This document shows, piece after piece, positions 6,620 through 9,008 of a stretch of 9,008 nt of DNA (its first letter is position 1; each line of letters opens with the position of its first letter). Under the pieces are notes generated by a model. That model worked only from the letters and a program-made list of their open reading frames with translations. It did not search any database and had not been told where the DNA came from. Source of the stretch: Candidatus Geothermarchaeota archaeon (GTDB taxonomy: Archaea; Thermoproteota; Nitrososphaeria; Geothermarchaeales; JDFR-13); assembly GCA_015522055.1 (NCBI GenBank), contig WAMZ01000153.1, forward strand, positions 1 through 9,008. Reading direction: 5' to 3'. The position numbers and the translations under genes are program-made.

Positions 6620-7492
6620 TATTTCTATATTGAAGTATATCCTAGCTAGTGTCCCGATTAGGAATGATATGAATGCGATAGACATACTAAGTAATACCAT
6701 ATCCCTGAACTCACGTTTGAATGAATAGTCTTTCGTTACAGATATATAATATGTGAATAGCCCGATTATGAGTATCGCATTTATCAGTGTCCATGATAGG
6801 GCGAGTAGCTGTTGGCTTAGGATGAAGTATGGGAATACAAGTATAATTACGGATATTACATATGCCAATCCCGTATATATGCCAGCCCTAACGGGGTTCA
6901 ATGTCTTCTCAGCCCTCTGAGATAGATACTCTGATGCACCCATCGATAGTGCGGCGGCCAAACCCGTTATTAAGGCGGCTACACCAACCAGCAACGTATT
7001 CTGGAGTGCGAATGTCAACCCGGCCAATGCTCCGCTTAATTCGACTATGGCGTCGTTCACGCCTAGAACCATAGAACCAATATATCTTAGCCTCTCTTCA
7101 TCTACGAGTTTAAGAAGCTCCTCTTCATGGGCTATCTCCTCCTCGAGTAGTTTCTTGGCCTCGGGTACATTGGCTAAGACGGTTTCATAGTTTTCTTGGG
7201 CCTTCTCCTCACCCCTCTCCATCAATTTCAGTGCGAATGTGTATCCAAATATTCTGGCTAATGCTGTATAGAAAAAGATCATGGATTTACTAGGCTTGAC
7301 CTCCTCACCAGTATATTTTTTCCACTGGTTATAATGTCTAAGCTCATCTTCACCTATCCTATCTAATATCTTAGCATCTTCATCGTCCGCCATCTTAGCT
7401 ATGTTCTTGTAGATATAATATTCGGTGATCTCTATCTTCTGGAAAAGCTTTATCTTATCCAATACATCCTTGGGAAGGCTCTCCATAGGCAT
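6617..7492 (-). CDS. ferritin-like domain fused to VIT1/CCC1-family membrane transporter
   Basis: A 291-residue integral membrane protein. Residues 10-133 form a ferritin-like helical bundle with diiron-type ligands: Glu24 in EITEYYIY, the Glu50-x-x-His53 pair in GEDELRHYNQW, Glu92/Glu95-96 in MERGEEKAQENYE, and Glu119-x-x-His122 in EEEIAHEEELL. From about 137 to the end there are roughly five hydrophobic segments of the VIT1/CCC1 family (near 138-164, 166-190, 205-225, 235-255, 268-288), beginning GSMVLGVNDAIVELSGALAG. This two-domain layout is the ferritin-CCC1 type, related to bacterial MbfA. By analogy it binds or oxidises Fe(II) and moves iron (or manganese) across the membrane, limiting Fenton damage. 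ATG 7492 lies about 24 bases after a TATA-like box; ATG 7486 and GTG 7495 are alternatives. It converges on the M42 gene with 24 bases between. Transport direction is inferred from the family. Confidence 0.88.
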   Translation of the reverse strand: MPMESLPKDVLDKIKLFQKIEITEYYIYKNIAKMADDEDAKILDRIGEDELRHYNQWKKYTGEEVKPSKSMIFFYTALARIFGYTFALKLMERGEEKAQENYETVLANVPEAKKLLEEEIAHEEELLKLVDEERLRYIGSMVLGVNDAIVELSGALAGLTFALQNTLLVGVAALITGLAAALSMGASEYLSQRAEKTLNPVRAGIYTGLAYVISVIILVFPYFILSQQLLALSWTLINAILIIGLFTYYISVTKDYSFKREFRDMVLLSMSIAFISFLIGTLARIYFNIEI

Positions 7493-7509
7493 CACATTGA
7501 CGGCGCAGT

Positions 7510-7521
7510 CTAAAATTTATC
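7510..7521 (-). promoter_or_regulatory. TATA-like box for the ferritin-CCC1 gene
   Basis: The minus strand reads GATAAATTTTAG here, centred near 7516 and about 24 bases before ATG 7492, consistent with a leaderless transcript. A second AT-rich element (minus-strand GATTTATAACT near 7531-7541) lies further upstream. The 7496-7660 gap holds divergent promoters; no conserved iron-regulator operator is recognised in it. Confidence 0.45.
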
Positions 7522-7595
7522 GGTATAACTTAGTTATAAATCCTATGTTTTACTTCGTCGGCTTATTTAAATGGCTACATTAATGGATTCTTAAT

Positions 7596-7607
7596 TTTTA
7601 TTAAATA
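7596..7607 (+). promoter_or_regulatory. TATA-like box for the two-helix membrane protein
   Basis: TTTTTATTAAATA would set transcription near 7630, leaving a leader of about 30 bases that ends in a strong ribosome site. TTATTTAAA at 7563-7571 is an alternative. The choice is uncertain. Confidence 0.35.
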
Positions 7608-7647
7608 GAGGTGGTTCATTATTATTTACTGATATTCCTTAATATTG

Positions 7648-7654
7648 TGAGGTG
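7648..7654 (+). promoter_or_regulatory. near-perfect Shine-Dalgarno TGAGGTG deciding a TTG start
   Basis: TGAGGTG is the full complement of the archaeal 16S rRNA 3' end and lies 6 bases before TTG 7661. The in-frame GTG at 7652 sits inside this motif and has no site of its own, so TTG is the better start. Confidence 0.65.
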
Positions 7655-7660
7655 GATGTA

Positions 7661-7987
7661 TTGAGCAAGGACCAAATAATTGGCGGCGGCCTATTGGTTA
7701 TAAGCATAGTAGTAATAGTACTATATGGATATATCGTCTTCTTCACAGAGTGGTCTACACTGCTCCTGCAGATAACCGGGTTTGTGGCGGTTGCCGGCGT
7801 GTTCGGGATCTTGGCTTGGATCGGGTATACACTGGCTACTACGCCACCTCCTAAGCCTATTGAGGAGATTGAGAAGGAGTTGGAGGAGGAGCTTAAGAAG
7901 CTTGAGGAGGAGGCTAAGGCCGAGGAAGCTAAATCCGAGGAGGCGGGATCTGAGGAATCTGAGTCTAAGGAGGAGTCTGGGGGTTAG
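7661..7987 (+). CDS. small two-helix membrane protein with acidic coiled-coil tail, function unknown
   Basis: A 108-residue protein starting MSKDQIIGGG from TTG. Two membrane helices are clear: about residues 6-28 (ending GYIVFF) and 34-58 (VAVAGVFGILAWIGYTLA). After TTPPPKP (60-66) comes a soluble tail (67-108) made almost only of Glu, Lys, Ala, Leu and Ser, starting IEEIEKELEEELKKLEEEAK. This is a probable coiled coil turning into a disordered acidic end. The short loop between helices puts both ends on the same side, probably the cytoplasm. The helix 2 / ATTPPP pattern resembles small conserved crenarchaeal membrane proteins, some labelled as transcriptional regulators without visible DNA-binding parts; I recall this only loosely. 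No enzymatic motif is seen. It is divergent from the ferritin-CCC1 gene. The stop codon lies in the loop of a GC hairpin followed by T-runs. Confidence 0.8.
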   Translation: MSKDQIIGGGLLVISIVVIVLYGYIVFFTEWSTLLLQITGFVAVAGVFGILAWIGYTLATTPPPKPIEEIEKELEEELKKLEEEAKAEEAKSEEAGSEESESKEESGG

Positions 7988-8016
7988 GCCCCCAAACCCA
8001 ATTTTTATAATTTTTT
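7978..8016 (+). terminator. hairpin plus T-tract terminator overlapping the stop codon
   Basis: TGGGGG at 7978-7983 pairs with CCCCCA at 7989-7994 around a five-base loop TTAGG that holds most of the TAG stop (7985-7987). Five T follow at 8002-8006 and six T at 8011-8016. It resembles a bacterial intrinsic terminator, though for archaeal polymerase the T-tracts alone may suffice. Confidence 0.6.
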
Positions 8017-8070
8017 GTTCCTCCCACCCTAATAATATCAATCTGTGGCGTCTTCTAGGTTACATTAGTA

Positions 8071-8084
8071 ATTAATATATATTT
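8071..8084 (+). promoter_or_regulatory. TATA-like box for the serine recombinase
   Basis: ATTAATATATATTT is centred about 31 bases before ATG 8109, close to archaeal spacing and giving a leaderless or very short leader. Between it and the start lies CCCTCCC (8087-8093), which pairs with GGGAGGG (8113-8119) across the start codon. Confidence 0.45.
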
Positions 8085-8100
8085 CTCCCTCCCAATTCTT

Positions 8101-8114
8101 GGTGGGTGATGAGG
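8101..8114 (+). repeat. left arm of perfect 14-bp inverted repeat flanking the recombinase
   Basis: GGTGGGTGATGAGG is the exact reverse complement of 8736-8749. It contains the recombinase start codon (8109-8111) and a possible GGTG ribosome site. Similarity stops on both sides of the 14 bases, apart from an AT-rich block further out. It may be a recombination half-site, an operator or a terminal repeat. Confidence 0.8.
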
Positions 8115-8735
8115 GAGGGGAGGACAGCGGTAGCCTACCTTAGGGTATCGACTGCTGAGCAGAGTATCGAGAATCAGAGGTTGGCTATCAATAGGTTTGC
8201 AGCTGAGAGAGGTTACGTCGTGGTTAGGGAGTATATTGATGAGGCTATTTCGGGGGGTGTATCCCCATTCAAGAGACCCGGCTTCTCAGCGATGCTTACC
8301 GACTTGATGGAGGGTAGAGTTTCCCCCGATGTTATACTGGTATATGAGGTTAGTAGGATTGGGCGTACATTGAGGGAGAGTCTCGATGCCATATGGAAGG
8401 TTGAGAGGTTCGCGCCTATCATACCTGTTAGTAGTAAGGAGTCCTGGCTTCAGACACTCGATAGGAGTATCAGGGATCTTGTTTTAAGTGTGTTGGCTTG
8501 GGCGGCTGAGAGGGAGAGGCAGTTACTTATAGAGAGGACGAGGGAGGGTATGCTCCGTGCACGTCTGATGGGTAAACATATTGGTAGGCCTAGGAAAAAT
8601 ATTAGGAGGAAGGATGTTGAGAGGTATCTTAGGCAAGGTATACCGAAGGCTAGTATCGCGAGGATACTGGGTGTATCTAGGACAACGCTTTATGAGCGTT
8701 TAAGGGAGTGGGGGTTGCTTGAGACGAGTGGCTAG
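8109..8735 (+). CDS. short serine recombinase (resolvase/invertase type)
   Basis: A 208-residue site-specific recombinase. The N-terminal catalytic domain starts AVAYLRVSTAEQ, with Arg12 and nucleophile Ser14, and continues through DEAISGG (44-50), FKRPGFSAML (54-63) and VYEVSRIGR with Arg83 and Arg86. Ser82 replaces the Asp usual in gamma-delta resolvase, as in many other serine recombinases. A long helix around AERERQLLIERTREGM precedes the linker IGRPRK (158-163) and a helix-turn-helix (about 166-200, GIPKASIARILGVSRTTLYERL). This order and length match resolvases and DNA invertases, not IS607 transposases (N-terminal HTH) or large integrases. No tnpB or other transposon gene is adjacent. 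Codon use resembles the neighbours. ATG 8109 is preferred over GTG 8106; both lie in the inverted repeat. The gene fills the interval between the two repeat arms almost exactly. Target sites and outcome (inversion, excision, dimer resolution) are unknown. Confidence 0.92.
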   Translation: MREGRTAVAYLRVSTAEQSIENQRLAINRFAAERGYVVVREYIDEAISGGVSPFKRPGFSAMLTDLMEGRVSPDVILVYEVSRIGRTLRESLDAIWKVERFAPIIPVSSKESWLQTLDRSIRDLVLSVLAWAAERERQLLIERTREGMLRARLMGKHIGRPRKNIRRKDVERYLRQGIPKASIARILGVSRTTLYERLREWGLLETSG

Positions 8736-8749
8736 CCTCATCACCCACC
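8736..8749 (-). repeat. right arm of perfect 14-bp inverted repeat flanking the recombinase
   Basis: CCTCATCACCCACC begins at the base right after the recombinase TAG stop and is the exact reverse complement of 8101-8114. Read on the minus strand it offers the same GGTG, GTG and ATG context found at the start of the gene. Confidence 0.8.
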
Positions 8750-8752
8750 GAT

Positions 8753-8773
8753 AAGCTTAAAGCCTATATATTT
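8753..8773 (+). promoter_or_regulatory. promoter region of pantoate kinase
   Basis: AAGCTTAAAG (8753-8762) is a TATA-like element about 27 bases before ATG 8787, consistent with a leaderless mRNA. The next AT block, TATATATTTA (8765-8774), is too close to that ATG, but read on the minus strand it lies about 28 bases from the start context in the right repeat arm. Confidence 0.4.
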
Positions 8774-8786
8774 AATGATTATGGTT

Positions 8787-9008
8787 ATGAAGGTCCAGGC
8801 CTATTCTCCATCACATATAACTGGTTTCTTTAGTATCTTTGAGTCGGATGACCCGATTAGGACGGGCTCGACAGGCGCTGGGATATGCCTAGAGAAGGGT
8901 ATATATACTGAGGTTGAGGCCAAGCCAAGTACCCGAAATAGAGTTTATATCTATATAAATGGCTCCCCGGACCCCGCTCCTACGTCATCATATGTCGTTA
9001 GGCATTAC
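8787..9008 (+). CDS. pantoate kinase, N-terminal 74 residues (partial at window edge)
   Basis: The frame is open from ATG 8787 to the end of the window and starts MKVQAYSPSHITGFF. This fits the archaeal pantoate kinase family of the GHMP kinase superfamily. In archaea these enzymes phosphorylate pantoate to 4-phosphopantoate on the modified coenzyme A pathway, before phosphopantothenate synthetase. Seen here are SPSHITGFF (7-15), SDDPIRTGSTGAGICLEKG (20-38), the family's N-terminal signature, and TEVEA. The ATP-binding glycine/serine loop of GHMP kinases would lie beyond the window. Two in-frame ATGs upstream (8775 and 8781) are less likely, because 8787 best fits TATA spacing and family N termini. 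No link to the recombinase is evident beyond position. The only serious alternative is another COG1829-type GHMP kinase. Confidence 0.85.
   Translation, partial: MKVQAYSPSHITGFFSIFESDDPIRTGSTGAGICLEKGIYTEVEAKPSTRNRVYIYINGSPDPAPTSSYVVRHY

Noticed and set aside
7721..8075. Leu- and Arg-rich open frames on both strands over the acidic tail
   Set aside because: They are other-frame shadows of the GAG/AAG-rich coiled-coil codons and have no ribosome site or family match.
8106..8158. C/D-box guide RNA: GTGATGA (C box) at 8106 and CTGA (D box) about 45 bases later
   Set aside because: No internal D' and C' boxes at the proper spacing, and the region is the start of the recombinase coding sequence.
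8109..8735. IS607-type insertion sequence
   Set aside because: The helix-turn-helix is C-terminal, not N-terminal, and no tnpB gene follows; the next gene is pantoate kinase.

Overview
The window looks like chromosomal DNA of a thermophilic crenarchaeon (Thermoproteota). Arg codons are dominated by AGG/AGA and Ile by ATA, starts include TTG and GTG, and several genes have an archaeal TATA-like box 25-30 bases before the start codon, so they are probably leaderless. Internal or leadered genes carry GGTG/TGAGGTG-type ribosome sites. The proteins (Fe/Mn superoxide dismutase, M42 aminopeptidase, ferritin-CCC1 protein, archaeal pantoate kinase) fit this. I cannot name the genus.

Left part (1-4658): a partial ilvD (dihydroxy-acid dehydratase) runs leftward off the edge. 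It is divergent from a rightward cluster: a GlcD-type FAD oxidoreductase, a small two-cluster ferredoxin, a CCG-domain protein, and a class V aminotransferase. The ferredoxin and CCG protein together correspond to a GlcF subunit split into two genes. The cluster reads as a glycolate (or D-lactate) oxidation complex plus a glyoxylate-to-glycine transaminase. The substrate is inferred.

Middle part (4659-7495): superoxide dismutase, an M42 metallo-aminopeptidase, and, convergent with it, a membrane protein joining a ferritin-like diiron domain to a VIT/CCC1 transporter domain. SOD and the ferritin-CCC1 protein suggest oxidative-stress and iron handling.

Right part (7496-9008): a small two-helix membrane protein with a long acidic coiled-coil tail, ending in a hairpin plus T-tract; then a short stand-alone serine recombinase; then the start of pantoate kinase (coenzyme A synthesis), cut by the window edge. 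The most notable finding is that the recombinase gene is bracketed by a perfect 14-bp inverted repeat (8101-8114 and 8736-8749). The left arm contains the start codon and the right arm begins directly after the stop codon. Similar AT-rich TATA-like blocks lie outside both arms. This looks like a self-contained invertible or mobile recombinase cassette, but that is inference.

No tRNA, rRNA, CRISPR array or intact insertion sequence was seen, and no gene-free stretch exceeds 300 bases.
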